64,000 nucleotides of DNA from Gammaproteobacteria bacterium (GCA_018970145.1 JAGWWY010000003.1:124001-188000); one strand, 5' to 3'; counted from the stretch's first letter, positions 26,046 to 34,906 are shown. The notes: generated by a model not told the origin, from the sequence alone. Made by a program: numbers and translations.

Positions 26046-28073
26046 ATGAAAGCCCTTCAATCCTTGCTAGTCGGAGTCCTCGTGACCAGTTCCCTCTATT
26101 CGACCGCCACCCCGGCCATCGCCGCGGCAGCGGCGGCCCCTCTCATCGAGCGCAGCAAGCTCTTCGGCAATCCGAGTCGGGCGGGTGCGTCGCTAGCGCC
26201 GAACGGCGAGTGGCTCTCGTGGTTGGCGCCGCGCGATGGCGTGCTGAATATCTGGGTGGCACCGGTTGCCGATCTTGCGGCCGCGAAGCCACTCACGGCC
26301 TCCAAAGATCGACCCATTCGTCAAACGTTCTGGGCGCCAGACAGCAGCATGGTGATGTACGTCCAAGACAAAGGTGGTGATGAGAACTTTCTGCTGTACG
26401 GCATTGACGTCAAAAGTGGAGTCGAACGAACGTTGACGCCGTTCGAGAAAACGCGAGTCCAGGTCATTAACGTTTCGCCGCTCATCAAGGATCGGATTCT
26501 CGTCGGATTGAACAATCGTGATGCGCGTTGGCACGACGTGCACAGTTTAGAACTCAAGACCGGCGAGTTGACGGAGATCATGCGCGGCGATGGCTATGCC
26601 GGCTTTTTGGCCGATGCCAATCTGGCTATCCGCATGGCGTTGCGTCCGAATGCAGACGGCGGCTACGATTTCTTTACCGTGAACAACAATACGGTCGACC
26701 AAAAACCGCTTGCCTCGACCACTCTCGAGGATTCTTTGACGACGCAGCCCGGCGGGTTTACAACCGATGGAAAAACCTTGTATTGGATTGATAGTCGCGG
26801 ACGCAACACGGCCGCTTTGATTGCACAGGATGTCGCCACGGGTAAGACACGAGTGGTTGGCGAGAGCCCGCGAGCCGATATCAGTAATGCGATGAGCAAC
26901 CCCAAGACGGGGGAAGTCGAGGCGTATGCCGTCACTTACCTGCGTGACGAGTGGGTCGCGATCAATCCGAACATTGGCGCGGATCTCGCTTGGTTGCGAG
27001 AGCGACTCAAGGGTGATGTCAGCGTCACGACGCGCACAGAAAATGATCAGCTATGGACGGTTGCCGTCGATCCGGTCGTTTCGTCGCCATCGGTATATTT
27101 GTTTGATCGCAAGCAGCGCAAATTAACGGAACTCTATGTCTCGCGCCCCGAGCTTGTCGGTGCGCCGCTGCAGACCATGCATCCGATCGAACTGAAATCG
27201 CGCGATGGTTTGACGCTCCCGAGTTATCTGACATTGCCGCCCGGCAGCGACCGTAACGGTGACGGTCGTCCCGAAGCGCCAGTGCCGTTGGTCTTGTTGG
27301 TACACGGTGGGCCGTGGGCACGTGACGATTTCGGTTACAACCCGTATCACCAATGGCTCGCTAATCGCGGATACGCCGTGTTGTCGGTCAACTACCGCGG
27401 ATCTACGGGTTTCGGCAAGAGCTTCATCGAAGCCGCCAATCTCGAATGGGCTGGCAAGATGCATGACGACTTGATCGATGCAGTGCAGTGGGCGATCGAC
27501 CAGAAAGTTTCACCCGCAGACAAAATCGCCATCATGGGTGGCTCGTACGGCGGGTACGCCACACTCGTAGGACTGACTTTTACGCCGACCACCTTCGCTT
27601 GTGGCGTGGATATCGTCGGGCCCTCTAACCTCGAGACCTTGTTGAAAACGATTCCCCCGTACTGGACTGCCGGGATTCAGCAATTTCACCGCCGTATGGG
27701 CGACCCCAACACGCCCGAGGGTCTGGCACTCCTCAAGGAGCGTTCGCCGCTCTACAAAGCCGGTAACATCGCGAAGCCGTTGTTGATCGGGCAGGGTGCT
27801 AACGATCCGCGCGTTAATCAGGCCGAGTCCGATCAAATCGTCCATGCGATGCAGCAGAAGGGGATTCCGGTGACCTACGTGTTGTTCCCCGACGAGGGTC
27901 ATGGGTTCGCACGTCCGGAGAACAACATCGCCTTCAACGCGGTGACCGAAAACTTTTTGGCGACTTGTTTGGGCGGCCGCGCGGAGCAGATCGGCGCCAC
28001 AGTCAAATCGTCGTCGGCTCAAGTGCCGGTGGGTGCTGCTTTCACGCCTGGGCTTGAAGCCGCGTTGAAGTGA
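26046..28073 (+). CDS. S9 family serine peptidase (dipeptidyl/acylaminoacyl peptidase type), exported
   Basis: Secreted or periplasmic peptidase of 675 residues. A signal peptide covers about the first 28 residues and ends in an Ala-rich stretch. A beta-propeller region follows up to about residue 390, then a C-terminal alpha/beta-hydrolase domain. Catalytic residues: Ser500 in GGSYGGY, Asp in GANDPRVNQAES, His in DEGHGFARPEN. LVHGGPWARDDFGYNPYHQWLANRGYAVL is the usual oxyanion region. AGGA lies 7 nt before the ATG, so it has a normal leader. It is followed by two genes with 4-bp overlaps. Confidence 0.92.
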   Translation: MKALQSLLVGVLVTSSLYSTATPAIAAAAAAPLIERSKLFGNPSRAGASLAPNGEWLSWLAPRDGVLNIWVAPVADLAAAKPLTASKDRPIRQTFWAPDSSMVMYVQDKGGDENFLLYGIDVKSGVERTLTPFEKTRVQVINVSPLIKDRILVGLNNRDARWHDVHSLELKTGELTEIMRGDGYAGFLADANLAIRMALRPNADGGYDFFTVNNNTVDQKPLASTTLEDSLTTQPGGFTTDGKTLYWIDSRGRNTAALIAQDVATGKTRVVGESPRADISNAMSNPKTGEVEAYAVTYLRDEWVAINPNIGADLAWLRERLKGDVSVTTRTENDQLWTVAVDPVVSSPSVYLFDRKQRKLTELYVSRPELVGAPLQTMHPIELKSRDGLTLPSYLTLPPGSDRNGDGRPEAPVPLVLLVHGGPWARDDFGYNPYHQWLANRGYAVLSVNYRGSTGFGKSFIEAANLEWAGKMHDDLIDAVQWAIDQKVSPADKIAIMGGSYGGYATLVGLTFTPTTFACGVDIVGPSNLETLLKTIPPYWTAGIQQFHRRMGDPNTPEGLALLKERSPLYKAGNIAKPLLIGQGANDPRVNQAESDQIVHAMQQKGIPVTYVLFPDEGHGFARPENNIAFNAVTENFLATCLGGRAEQIGATVKSSSAQVPVGAAFTPGLEAALK

Positions 28074-28603
28074 AATTCGATCTACAGCCCACTTTGATCG
28101 GTTCTCTCGTGTCACTGCGCCCCCTCGGGCGCAGTGACTACGAAAACTTATTTGCGGTCGCCAGTGACCCTTTGATCTGGGAGCAACACCCCGAGCCTAG
28201 CCGCTGGCAGCGACCGGTGTTCGAAGCCTTGTTCGAGCGCTTGTTGGAGTCTGGCGGCGCGCTATTGGTGCAAGAGACATCAAGCGGTGCAGTGGTCGGC
28301 TCGTCCAGTTATTACGCTTGGAACCCTGAGGCTAACGACGTGGTCATCGGCTATACCTTTTTGGCTCGTCGTGTTTGGGGCGGCCGTCATAACGCCGAGC
28401 TGAAGCGGCTGATGGTCGATCATGCGTGTCGGTTCGTTGATCGAGTCTGGTTCCACGTCGGTAACGGCAATCGTCGGTCGCAAATAGCGATGACGAAAAT
28501 CGGCGCACGGCTCTCCCATGAGGCTATTCGCGAGAGCGGCGGTGTGACGACATCATTTTTGCATTATGTAATTGAGCGCGACTCCTGGCAGGCAAAACAA
28601 TGA
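28070..28603 (+). CDS. GNAT family N-acetyltransferase
   Basis: Acetyltransferase-like protein of 177 residues in the RimJ/RimL group. LIGSLVSLRPLGRSDYENLF at the N-terminus, a VVGSSSYYAW strand, a GYTFLARRVWGG acetyl-CoA segment with an altered pyrophosphate loop, NAELKRLMVDHA, and a VGNGNRRSQIAMTKIGA helix are visible. Substrate unknown. GTG start overlaps the S9 peptidase stop (GTGA), and its stop overlaps the yciB-like gene, so it is coupled to both. Confidence 0.85.
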   Translation: MKFDLQPTLIGSLVSLRPLGRSDYENLFAVASDPLIWEQHPEPSRWQRPVFEALFERLLESGGALLVQETSSGAVVGSSSYYAWNPEANDVVIGYTFLARRVWGGRHNAELKRLMVDHACRFVDRVWFHVGNGNRRSQIAMTKIGARLSHEAIRESGGVTTSFLHYVIERDSWQAKQ

Positions 28604-29205
28604 CGGATGAAGCCGAACGAGCCGAACGCCTGCAGGCCGAGCAAGCCGCGCAATGGAGTCGTAACAAGTATTCGTTTTATGTCGACATCGGACTCGGTGC
28701 GATGTTTTTCATTCTGGCGAAGCTCACCGACGACTTGCCTTTCGCGGCAATCACGACGGCCATGGCGGGCCTTGCCGTCGCTATCGTGCAGCGTTTCGTA
28801 AAAGTGGATTTATTGGGTGGCCTCGCGATGTTTGGCGTCGTGATGTTGTTGGTATCTGCCGCGTTTTCTTACGCGTTTGACGATGACTGGGCGGTCAAAA
28901 TGAAGAGCACCATCCTCGGTGCGATGGTCGCAACGCTGATGTTCGCAGACGCCAGCTTTAATCGAGGTCGCTATTTCGGAGGGCGACTCGGGCGTTACAT
29001 GCCGATGCCGATCGTGCCGCAACGCCTGGCACTCGGAATGGCCGTGCTCGGTGTCGTGATGGCGGCCGTCAATTGGCTCGTAGCGACTTACCTATCCACC
29101 GATCTTTGGTTGTACTACACGAGCTTCGGCGATTTTGTGCTCACGGTCGCGTTGGTATTCAGTGTCATGCGATACGCGCAGCGTAGAGACGGTGAAACGG
29201 AGTGA
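28600..29205 (+). CDS. YciB/IspZ family inner-membrane septation protein
   Basis: Polytopic membrane protein of 201 residues with about five hydrophobic segments, resembling YciB (septation protein A), which affects cell-envelope synthesis and division. A cytoplasmic N-terminal charged stretch is followed by DIGLGAMFFILAKLTDDL, and a VKMKSTILGAMVATLMFADASF block near residue 100-120 corresponds to the family's KPTI segment. NWLVATYLSTDLWLYYTSFGDF is the conserved late motif. The match is by eye and somewhat divergent, so another membrane family is possible. It abuts the convergent gene with no gap. Confidence 0.7.
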   Translation: MTDEAERAERLQAEQAAQWSRNKYSFYVDIGLGAMFFILAKLTDDLPFAAITTAMAGLAVAIVQRFVKVDLLGGLAMFGVVMLLVSAAFSYAFDDDWAVKMKSTILGAMVATLMFADASFNRGRYFGGRLGRYMPMPIVPQRLALGMAVLGVVMAAVNWLVATYLSTDLWLYYTSFGDFVLTVALVFSVMRYAQRRDGETE

Positions 29206-29631
29206 TCAGTCCGTCCAGGCTTTTTGCAGGCTAGCGACGTTTTTGCGACCGCCGTTCTTGCGCAAGTAGTCGAGTATGAATGTGCGATGGCGTTCGATTT
29301 GATCGCGGGGCAAGGCTAGTTTGTCGTAGGCGGCAGGGACGCTGGCCATATCCTTGGGCATGTCTGCGGCGAGTACGTTGGCAGCTTGGTTGATGACCCG
29401 TTCGGTTCCCGGTAAGGACTCGGTCAGAGCGACGAATTCAGCTTCGGGGAGACGGATTTTGGCGACATGCAACAGCGTGCCCGTCGCGGCCACAGACTTG
29501 GAGACGGGCAGCTCTAGGGCGAAGCCGAGTTCCCGCACGACCTCATCCACGCCGCCCTGCACTTGGGCGAGGGTTGGCGTAGCGACGAAACAAGATAAAA
29601 CGACCGTACAGAGCGTGTGGCGTAACGCCAT
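29206..29631 (-). CDS. Exported protein, probably DUF2780 family
   Basis: Function unknown. A signal peptide spans about residues 1-22 and ends at LAQ. The mature part (about 120 residues) has a VAATGTLLHVAKIRL segment and AEFVALTESLPGTERVINQA, a pattern I associate with DUF2780 (VcgC/VcgE) proteins. The frame opens earlier at 29670, but ATG 29631 follows a strong GGAGGGGAG ribosome site and begins the signal peptide. Its C-terminus (residues ~105-140) is charged and helical. It faces the YciB-like gene end to end. Confidence 0.65.
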   Translation of the reverse strand: MALRHTLCTVVLSCFVATPTLAQVQGGVDEVVRELGFALELPVSKSVAATGTLLHVAKIRLPEAEFVALTESLPGTERVINQAANVLAADMPKDMASVPAAYDKLALPRDQIERHRTFILDYLRKNGGRKNVASLQKAWTD

Positions 29632-29731
29632 ATTTGGATACTCCCCTCCGAACACGGTACGTTGTCGCACAAAAGTCTTCTACAAAACATGTCCCAAAAC
29701 GCAATATATTTTTTGATGAGCAGGTAATTAC

Positions 29732-30586
29732 ATGCGCCGTGTTCACTTCGTCGATGTTTTTTCGGCCGATCCTTTCCTCGGGAACCCGGTCGCTGTGGTT
29801 TTAGATGCTGAAGGTCTGTCTGCCACAGATATGCAAAAAATCGCTCGCTGGACCAATTTGTCGGAAACGACCTTTGTTTTACCGCCCACGGTGCAAGGCG
29901 CCGATTACCTTTTGCGTATATTTACGCCGCTCCGTGAGCTGCCGTTCGCCGGGCACCCCACCCTCGGTAGTGCGCACGCGGTGCTGTCGGTCGGCTGGAC
30001 CCGTAGTCACGGACGTCTGACTCAGGAGTGCGGCGCGGGTAGCGTTGTCATCATTCCGTCATCTGACAACGGTGTCGCGAAATATCAGCTGCAGCTACCG
30101 ACAGCCGTCACGTCGATCGTGACTCCCGGGATCGTCGCCGCATTGATCGATATCCTTGGGTGTGAGCTCGATCAGTCACGAGAACCGCGCGTCATTGATA
30201 TCGGACCAAAGTGGCTGGTGGCCAAAATATCTTCGATCGAGCGACTGCTCGCAGTCACGCCGGCTTTAGGCGCGCTGAGATCTCTCGAGGAGTCTCTCGG
30301 AATCACGGGCGTCACCGTCTACGCCGAGTCGCCAGGTGGTGTCGAGGTTCGCTCGTTCGCACCCTCGCAGGGAGTCGATGAGGATCCCGTTTGCGGTAGC
30401 GGAAATGGTGCCGTTGCCGTCTTTCGACGCCTCACCGGCGAGCTCCAACGGGGCGAGCGTTACACGGCAACCCAGGGACAGTGTGTCGGGCGCCGCGGTC
30501 GGGTCGAGATCGAAATTGGAGCGGAGGGCGAAATCGGGGTGGGCGGCGCCTGTGTGACGACTCTCACTGGCTCAATCTCGGGGTAG
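29732..30586 (+). CDS. PhzF family isomerase-like protein
   Basis: Member of the PhzF/YddE family of diaminopimelate-epimerase-fold enzymes, 284 residues. VDVFSADPFLGNPVAVVLDA at the N-terminus, the LSETTFVLPP block with the catalytic Glu near residue 46, LPFAGHPTLGSAHAVL near 70, and DEDPVCGSGNGAVAVF near 210 are hallmarks. No other phenazine genes are present, so this is a stand-alone family member whose substrate is unknown. A GCAGGT site precedes the ATG. The 3' end overlaps the convergent ybaN-like gene by 15 bp. Confidence 0.9.
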   Translation: MRRVHFVDVFSADPFLGNPVAVVLDAEGLSATDMQKIARWTNLSETTFVLPPTVQGADYLLRIFTPLRELPFAGHPTLGSAHAVLSVGWTRSHGRLTQECGAGSVVIIPSSDNGVAKYQLQLPTAVTSIVTPGIVAALIDILGCELDQSREPRVIDIGPKWLVAKISSIERLLAVTPALGALRSLEESLGITGVTVYAESPGGVEVRSFAPSQGVDEDPVCGSGNGAVAVFRRLTGELQRGERYTATQGQCVGRRGRVEIEIGAEGEIGVGGACVTTLTGSISG

Positions 30587-30991
30587 AGGGCGAGTCGCGA
30601 GCCAGATAGCGAGACTGGCGAGCACGACGCCGAGACTCGCGATGATCCAGCCCAGCCCGACGAAGTAGGCGCTGATCATCCAACTGGCACTGATACCAAC
30701 GACGGCGAGCACTTTACCGCGTCGCGATACCCTTCCACCGTCTTCCCAGTCGCGCAGCGGCTTGCCAAATCGGCGGTGCTGCAAAAGCCGCTCTCGCCAG
30801 TGTGGTGCGCCTTTGCCGAAGGCCCACACACCGATGATTAGGAAGATAGTCGTCGGCAGGATCGGCACAAAAGCGTTGACCAATCCGACCGAGGTGCTAA
30901 CGACGCCGACAACACGCCACAGCAGGATCCCCAGCGGGATTCCGAACAGCAGTCTTCGGGCAATACGATGATCTGGCGGGGGAGCGTTCAA
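30572..30991 (-). CDS. YbaN family (DUF454) membrane protein
   Basis: Small inner-membrane protein of 139 residues of unknown function. The GLVNAFVPILPTTIFLIIGVWAFGKGAPHW block near residues 35-65 and the following LLQHRRFGKPLRDWEDGGRVSRRGK cytoplasmic stretch are typical of DUF454/YbaN, followed by two more hydrophobic segments. The first codon in frame is a TTG at 30991 with no good ribosome site. An internal start is possible, but the first transmembrane helix begins only a dozen residues in, so I kept it. Confidence 0.85.
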   Translation of the reverse strand: MNAPPPDHRIARRLLFGIPLGILLWRVVGVVSTSVGLVNAFVPILPTTIFLIIGVWAFGKGAPHWRERLLQHRRFGKPLRDWEDGGRVSRRGKVLAVVGISASWMISAYFVGLGWIIASLGVVLASLAIWLATRPLPRD

Positions 30992-31129
30992 GGCGGACAG
31001 CGCTGCAGCGGGGTTGCAGTGTGCCAGATGCGGTCACGACTGTCTGCCGGTCTAGGCATCGCCCGGTGTCTCGGCGTATGGTGGCTCTCGGGGGTTGTTT
31101 TTGCCGGGGTATCAAGGGGAGTCGGTAAC

Positions 31130-32398
31130 ATGATTCGATCGCATCTTGTCGCAGCGACTCTGCTCAGCGGCACCAGCCTGCTGGCACTGGCCGCGCCCAT
31201 TCAAGTCAACCCTGACGGTCACAAGGCGGCCGCTCCTGATTTGGCGGTCGCCCGCAATGGAGACGTGGCCATTCTTTGGGTTGATCGAGCACCCAACGCC
31301 AAAGCTGCCGGTAACCACGATCGACATATCGCGGCTACCGATGTGTATGTTGCCGTCGAGCGCGTCGATGGCAAGGGTTTCGCTGCGGCGGTCAAGGTTA
31401 ACGATACTGCCGGGGCCGTGTGGGGCCAGCAGGTCAGTCGCCCGCGCATCGTCGCGACACCGAATGGTACGTGGCATGTGTCGTACGCCGTCAACGAACT
31501 CCATCCGACCCACCAGAAAACGGCGTTGACCACGCACTACACACGCTCCACCAATGCGGGCCGAAGCTTTGAAGCGGCACGTCGACTATCGAGTTTGACC
31601 GATCAAGACATGAGCGGAACGATACACGGCGGCTTCGTCAGTGCAGCGGCGTTCGGAACTTTGGCAGCCGCCGCGGACGGTAGTGTCCATGTACTTTGGA
31701 TCGACACGCGTCATATGCAGCCGGACAGTGAGTCGGGGTCGATGTATGCCGCGGTCTCGCGTGACGATGGACGTTCTTTCTCGGTCGAGCGCAGCATCGC
31801 CAACACCGGTGTTTGCCCGTGCTGTCAGTTGATGGCGGTGACAAACGCTCGCAGCGAGCTGATTTTGGGCTCACGAAAAGTGCTGCCAGGCAGTGTTCGC
31901 CCCGCTACGGTCATGCGTCTTTCACCGATTTCTAAAGCCGACCCGGAAGCGATCAACATTGGCGGGGCCCCATGGCAAATTGCCGGCTGTCCCCTCAAGC
32001 CGACAGCGGTTGCTGTCGCAGGCGATCGAGTTTTCGCCGCGGTCCATAACGGCGGTGAGGAAAAACCCGGCGTGATCTTCTCTGTATCCAAAGACAACGC
32101 AGCCCACTTCGACTTCAAGGGTCCCGTACATCCTGAGGCCGCTATCTCCGATGCGCCGAGTATCGCGAGCAATGGTAAGACCGTGCTGGTTGCGTGGCAT
32201 GCGAGAGCGAATGGACCTCGCCATGTTTTCTATCGTTACTACAACTTGGATGGCGAGGCCCAAGGCGGCGTTCAGGAGTTGCCAACCGGTGATCTCGCAG
32301 CACAGTCACCGGTGTTGGCTGTTCGGACCGATGGTAACTATCAACTCGCGTGGCAGCAGGGTGACAATGTCTTTACGGACGTACTGGCAGGACAGTAA
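31130..32398 (+). CDS. Secreted BNR/sialidase-like beta-propeller protein with Cys motifs
   Basis: Exported protein of 422 residues; function unknown. The signal peptide (about residues 1-21) ends at LAA. The rest shows repeated propeller-like segments with Asp-box-like elements (TNAGRSFEAARRL, SRDDGRSFSVERSI, SKDNAAHFDFKG), as in sialidase-like folds, but the full set of sialidase active-site arginines is not evident. A CPCCQ motif near residue 226 and a GCPLKP later are unusual and suggest a disulfide, metal or heme-related role. ATG 31130 has AAGGGGA upstream; the open frame back to 30968 is unlikely. A thioredoxin-like gene starts 2 bp after its stop. Confidence 0.75.
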   Translation: MIRSHLVAATLLSGTSLLALAAPIQVNPDGHKAAAPDLAVARNGDVAILWVDRAPNAKAAGNHDRHIAATDVYVAVERVDGKGFAAAVKVNDTAGAVWGQQVSRPRIVATPNGTWHVSYAVNELHPTHQKTALTTHYTRSTNAGRSFEAARRLSSLTDQDMSGTIHGGFVSAAAFGTLAAAADGSVHVLWIDTRHMQPDSESGSMYAAVSRDDGRSFSVERSIANTGVCPCCQLMAVTNARSELILGSRKVLPGSVRPATVMRLSPISKADPEAINIGGAPWQIAGCPLKPTAVAVAGDRVFAAVHNGGEEKPGVIFSVSKDNAAHFDFKGPVHPEAAISDAPSIASNGKTVLVAWHARANGPRHVFYRYYNLDGEAQGGVQELPTGDLAAQSPVLAVRTDGNYQLAWQQGDNVFTDVLAGQ

Positions 32399-32400
32399 AC

Positions 32401-32895
32401 ATGAGCGTCAGGTCGATCATCATCGCGATGCTGCTCTCGTGCACTGCGCAGTGGTCGTGGGCAGAAAGCCCGACGCGGGCCATATACGCCGAGGAGTTCA
32501 AGCGAATTCTGAAAAGTCATCAGGGCGATCTGGTGATCGTCAATTTCTGGGCGACTTGGTGTGCGCCGTGTCTCAAAGAAATCCCTGACTTGCTTCGTCT
32601 ACAGCAAGAGAATGCATCGGCAGGCGTTCAACTGATCGGGGTGGCGGTGGATGAGCCGACACCTAATTCAGTTGAGGTCGAGCGTTTTCGCAGTCGCTAT
32701 TTTCCGACGTTTCGTACCTATGCGCGGGCGGGGACCGAAATGGATGAGCTCGCTCAAGTCGTCGACCCCACCTGGAACGAAGTCGTACCGACGACCTACC
32801 TGCTCGATCGCGATGGACGTGTCACCCAACGAATTCAGGGCAAGAAAACGCTCGAGGAGTTTCGCTTGGCGCTGGAAGCGGTTAGTCGGCGGTAA
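32401..32895 (+). CDS. TlpA-like thioredoxin-fold protein, periplasmic
   Basis: Exported thiol-disulfide oxidoreductase-like protein of 164 residues. A signal peptide (about 21 residues ending at WA) precedes a thioredoxin domain with the redox motif W-C54-A-P-C57 in FWATWCAPCLKEIPDL and a cis-Pro region at VPTTYLLDRDG. This is the TlpA/ResA-type arrangement, usually a reductant for periplasmic cysteines. The gene starts 2 bp after the CPCC-containing propeller gene, which makes that protein its probable partner. It overlaps the convergent membrane gene by 14 bp. Confidence 0.88.
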   Translation: MSVRSIIIAMLLSCTAQWSWAESPTRAIYAEEFKRILKSHQGDLVIVNFWATWCAPCLKEIPDLLRLQQENASAGVQLIGVAVDEPTPNSVEVERFRSRYFPTFRTYARAGTEMDELAQVVDPTWNEVVPTTYLLDRDGRVTQRIQGKKTLEEFRLALEAVSRR

Positions 32896-33388
32896 GGCGC
32901 TCGCGCAGGAGACGAAAATTCCAGCGATCACCGACCGCCGGTAACTCGGCACAACGCAGGACATTGATGATTGTGAACGACCACGCCGTGAGGCGTAACA
33001 GCAGAATCGCCGTGAATTCCCACGACGGGTTGATGAATCGCGTGGGGTAGACTTCCAACACGTCGGCAACGAGATTGGTGCTCGCGCTCACGGCAACCGT
33101 CAAAAAGACAATGCCTGTGTATTTCCCGTAAGTGTAGGAGTACCAAGCGACCGCGATCAGCACGAGCATCAGCAGGCCGCGCAGATAAAAGACGCCGGCG
33201 TAGCGATCAACCAGTTCCGGTGACGAAAAAACACTGGCTGCGATTTCTTTTGGAGCTGTGATCAATGCGATCGCAGCCGCGCCGGATAGCAGCGCGATAA
33301 ACAGGGTACGGAGAGGAAAATACGGATCGACTGGACGCTCGTAACCACCGGCCGTCCCGATCAACGCCTCGAGTTCCTGCAGCGACAA
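32882..33388 (-). CDS. Four-helix membrane protein of unknown function
   Basis: Not recognised. 168 residues with four clear hydrophobic segments (about residues 27-45, 68-84, 90-110 and 125-142), a short acidic N-terminus and a basic C-terminal tail. The reading frame begins at a TTG (33388) preceded by an A-rich stretch (CATAAAAAAG), with no ribosome site. Topology suggests an inner-membrane protein with cytoplasmic ends. It is convergent with the TlpA gene with 14 bp overlap and is not obviously in an operon. Confidence 0.65.
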   Translation of the reverse strand: MSLQELEALIGTAGGYERPVDPYFPLRTLFIALLSGAAAIALITAPKEIAASVFSSPELVDRYAGVFYLRGLLMLVLIAVAWYSYTYGKYTGIVFLTVAVSASTNLVADVLEVYPTRFINPSWEFTAILLLRLTAWSFTIINVLRCAELPAVGDRWNFRLLRERLTAD

Positions 33389-33422
33389 CCAACTTTTTTA
33401 TGTTGCACCATACGAGTGCAGT

Positions 33423-34157
33423 TTAAAGCTCTTGAACACGCGTCTCAAGCAAGTCGCACTTGTGACATATACCTACGATGTCGCGAGCGAGGGCAGCGTA
33501 GCTCGCCGCAGAGGGGTGAAAACCATCGCTTGAAAACTCGTCTGGCTCGGGACGCGAGTAGATCGGCACGTAGCACACGGCCGGAGTGGAGTCGCAGTAG
33601 CGTCGCGCGGCTCGATCGAAGTGGGCTGCGCGCCAGCCGAGCACCTGTCGCAGCGGTAAGGGTAATGCGGGAAAAACATCAAGCGGTGGAATGCCGAGAA
33701 GGGCGAGCCGGCTATTGGGAAAGCGCTGCTGAAGAGTGACGACGACTGCATCCAGATCCGCAAGCCATTGGTGGGTGAACGTCAGTCCCGTGATGTCATT
33801 TACGCCAGCCGATATCAACACCAAGGCGACGCGATCATCTCGTTCGAGCGACTCGACCAGTGATTTCACGCGCGCGCTTCGCGCGCCAATCTTCCCATAT
33901 CCCATCCACTCGATCGCTGTGCCTGTCGTCTCGTGCCAGTGCAGGGCAAGTTGCGAAATGATCGTCTCGGCGGCTTGATGTGCGCCAACCCCTGCAATGA
34001 TCGAGTCGCCCACGCCGATGATGCGCCGCGTCGGATGCTCACCAAACTGACCGCGTAGCTCATCAGCGGGTGCTCGAAAACGTGGCGTGTGCCGGCGTAC
34101 CCAAACGGCTTGGGGCAAAACCCACGGCAGCATCAGCCAAAAGGCAAAGTTCGGCAT
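33423..34157 (-). CDS. SGNH/GDSL hydrolase
   Basis: Esterase/lipase of the SGNH fold, 244 residues. Block I VGDSIIAGVGAH holds the nucleophile Ser near residue 52. Block III SAGVNDITG carries the oxyanion Asn near 118. The late DGFHPSAASY supplies the Asp and His. The N-terminus has a hydrophobic stretch (MPNFAFWLMLPWVL) that may be a membrane anchor or uncleaved signal, so a periplasmic location is likely. Substrate unknown; acyl-thioesterase I-like or acetylesterase activity is possible. A TATCAT lies 8 nt before the ATG. Confidence 0.9.
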   Translation of the reverse strand: MPNFAFWLMLPWVLPQAVWVRRHTPRFRAPADELRGQFGEHPTRRIIGVGDSIIAGVGAHQAAETIISQLALHWHETTGTAIEWMGYGKIGARSARVKSLVESLERDDRVALVLISAGVNDITGLTFTHQWLADLDAVVVTLQQRFPNSRLALLGIPPLDVFPALPLPLRQVLGWRAAHFDRAARRYCDSTPAVCYVPIYSRPEPDEFSSDGFHPSAASYAALARDIVGICHKCDLLETRVQEL

Positions 34158-34252
34158 AGCCCGCCATGATACGCGGCGATGAGTGCATCAGTCCGTCGGC
34201 GAGTTCGCGGCAACACACCGCGCTCGCCACGGCGAGTGTCTCTCGAGGAGTG

Positions 34253-34282
34253 TTGCGGGGGTCCGCGATCGCCTCTTAGAAT
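34253..34282 (+). promoter_or_regulatory. Candidate sigma-70 promoter of tRNA-Gly
   Basis: TTGCGG at 34253-34258 and TAGAAT at 34277-34282 are 18 bp apart, and the -10 ends 10 bp before the tRNA. A GC-only stretch follows the -10 as in many stable-RNA promoters. Confidence 0.5.
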
Positions 34283-34292
34283 GCGGCGGGAC

Positions 34293-34366
34293 GCGGGCGT
34301 AGTTCAATGGTAGAACTGTAGCTTCCCAAGCTACTAACGTGGGTTCGATTCCCATCGCCCGCTCCA
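34293..34366 (+). tRNA. tRNA-Gly (CCC)
   Basis: A complete cloverleaf of 74 nt including an encoded CCA. The acceptor arms GCGGGCG (34293-34299) and CGCCCGC (34356-34362) pair fully. The D arm is GTTC/GAAC, and the anticodon arm GTAGC-TTCCCAA-GCTAC reads CCC. The T arm GTGGG-TTCGATT-CCCAT closes with one G-T pair. The last 45 bases plus one flanking base recur at 35196-35241, marking this gene as an integration site. Confidence 0.97.
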
Positions 34367-34367
34367 T
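34322..34367 (+). repeat. 46-bp direct repeat, copy 1 (att-like, inside tRNA-Gly)
   Basis: From the anticodon loop to one base past the CCA of tRNA-Gly. It is identical to 35196-35241. This is the usual architecture of a tyrosine-recombinase attachment site at a tRNA 3' end; the inference of integration rests on that resemblance because no integrase is visible. Confidence 0.8.
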
Positions 34368-34393
34368 TCACTTACGCGTGTAATTCCTGCGCG

Positions 34394-34906
34394 ATGAATC
34401 AAACCGATAGATTATCCAGCACACCCATCATCCGGCTCTTCGAAAAGACCGATGCCGATGCCGTTAGCGCACTCGTCCTCGGAATTCAGAACGACGAGTT
34501 CAATCTGGGGTTGTCGATCTGCGACCAAGCTGATCTGACGGATATCGAGAGCTACTACCTTCACAGCAACGGAATATTCCTGGTTGCGGAGAATGACCGC
34601 TCGGATATCGTCGGAACAATCGGGCTACTACGTCTTCGTTCCGATCTTGGCGTGATGAAGAAATTCTTTGTTGCCGCTCCCTATCGTGGAAAAACACATG
34701 GCATCGCCCAGGCGCTCTACCAAGCATTCCTCAATTTCGCACAATCGGAGGGAATTCATCAGATCGTGCTAGACACGCCGTCGGCGGCGACCCGGTCTCA
34801 CGGCTTTTACCGGTCGGTTGGATTCGTGCAGATCGAGAGGGGCGAGCTACCAGTGATGTACGACTTCCCGGAACGAGACACCCTATTTTTCAAATTAGAT
34901 TTATAG
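34394..34906 (+). CDS. GNAT family N-acetyltransferase (island gene)
   Basis: Acetyltransferase-like protein of 170 residues. IIRLFEKTDADAVSALVLGIQNDEF at the N-terminus is typical of a GNAT group often found alone or beside MarR regulators. FLVAENDRSDIVGTIGLLRL gives strands 2-4, LGVMKKFFVAAPYRGKTHGIAQALYQA the acetyl-CoA site (about residues 93-117), and HGFYRSVGF the last helix. Substrate unknown. It starts 27 bp after the tRNA and is the only gene between the two 46-bp repeats, so it looks like the cargo of a small inserted segment. Base composition here is visibly more AT-rich than the flanks. Confidence 0.85.
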   Translation: MNQTDRLSSTPIIRLFEKTDADAVSALVLGIQNDEFNLGLSICDQADLTDIESYYLHSNGIFLVAENDRSDIVGTIGLLRLRSDLGVMKKFFVAAPYRGKTHGIAQALYQAFLNFAQSEGIHQIVLDTPSAATRSHGFYRSVGFVQIERGELPVMYDFPERDTLFFKLDL

